From Tangfeifania diversioriginum (GTDB taxonomy: Bacteria > Bacteroidota > Bacteroidia > Bacteroidales > Prolixibacteraceae): a DNA stretch of 64,000 nt. The translations under genes were made by a program, and so were the position numbers. A model generated the notes under the pieces. It did no database searches. It was given only the letters and a program-made list of their open reading frames with translations, and was not told the DNA's origin. This document shows, in pieces, positions 63,855 to 64,000 of the stretch. Position 1 is the first letter of the stretch; each line of letters starts with the position of its first letter. The stretch lies in the NCBI GenBank assembly GCA_945873105.1, contig CAMCBW010000015.1, positions 45,266-109,265 on the forward strand, read 5' to 3'.

Positions 63855-64000
63855 CTAGTGGGTACTTAAATTAAAATATAGTTCTTTGAAATCCTTTGTT
63901 TATCGCACTTGTAGCGTATTTTATAGGCGTGACGATTTGAATTGAAAGTGTGATTTTTGCTTTGAGAAAAGCTTAAATCCATGAATCAAGGCAAATACAT
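63855..64000 (+). mobile_element. Left end of a probable IS4-type insertion sequence with start of the transposase
   Basis: The transposase ATG is at 63981, and only six complete codons (MNQGKY) fit before the window ends. That N-terminus and the preceding TTAAATTAAAATATAGTTCTTTGA-like left end (63868-63891, shortened here) match from memory IS4-family transposases with a DUF4372 N-terminus common in Bacteroidota. The exact left boundary is uncertain, between about 63850 and 63862. Only a longer sequence can confirm it. Confidence 0.5.

Overview
The window is a 64 kb piece of a Bacteroidota chromosome with moderately low GC. The evidence is the promoter style (TTG, about 20 bases, TAnnTTTG; seen before the rpsF operon, the tRNA, a serine hydrolase and a repressor gene), the near absence of Shine-Dalgarno sequences, a secreted enzyme with a type IX secretion-like C-terminal sorting domain, fused E1 alpha/beta ketoacid dehydrogenase, an ATP synthase a subunit with a long exported N-terminal extension, and several proteins typical of the phylum. 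A Saprospiria- or Chitinophagia-like lineage would fit, but the sequence does not settle it.

Layout. 1-16 kb: a secreted PNGase F-like enzyme, the rpsF-rpsR-rplI operon, a cell-wall sugar kinase/RapZ fusion with a small zinc-ribbon gene and a MurU-like nucleotidyltransferase, uracil-DNA glycosylase, a ROK sugar kinase with an FucP-type transporter, a GH109-type enzyme, a TonB-dependent receptor, a thioredoxin-like lipo/periplasmic protein, purC and phoH. 16-24 kb: mazG, clpC, gyrA, a TPR protein. 24-33 kb, all on the minus strand: mgsA, a Bax-like glucosaminidase, flavodoxin, branched-chain/other 2-oxoacid dehydrogenase E1 and E2, a serine hydrolase, pyrD and pyrK, an XRE regulator. 33-42 kb: a large metalloprotease-like/propeller/outer-membrane protein coupled to aminopeptidase P, NUDIX and esterase genes, LysE, an SDR, tRNA-Lys. 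42-55 kb: an ECF sigma factor, then a compact minus-strand run aguA-aguB-kinase-atpZ-hyp-atpBEFHAGDC-carboxynorspermidine dehydrogenase, so that polyamine genes bracket the ATP synthase. 55-64 kb: a second serine hydrolase, a GNAT-like protein, a YugP-type metallopeptidase, DUF502, a cupin and a ferredoxin divergent from a Crp/Fnr regulator over a perfect palindrome, pabB and pabC, a DUF3575 outer-membrane protein, and at the right edge the first codons of what looks like an IS4-type transposase.

Most of the window is ordinary chromosomal housekeeping; I see no prophage, CRISPR array, or defence island. The most interesting signals are (1) short tandem repeats with 7-, 8- or 9-base units that sit against stop codons, with the murU/ung pair carrying the same octamer tail on both convergent genes; (2) the AmgK/RapZ fusion next to MurU; (3) the polyamine/ATP synthase supercluster; (4) a canonical Shine-Dalgarno in front of rplI directly downstream of the bS6 and bS18 genes; (5) a regulator palindrome at about -43 of the ferredoxin promoter; (6) two small promoter-plus-terminator loci that may be small RNAs; and (7) promoters so close to start codons that the mRNAs may be leaderless.
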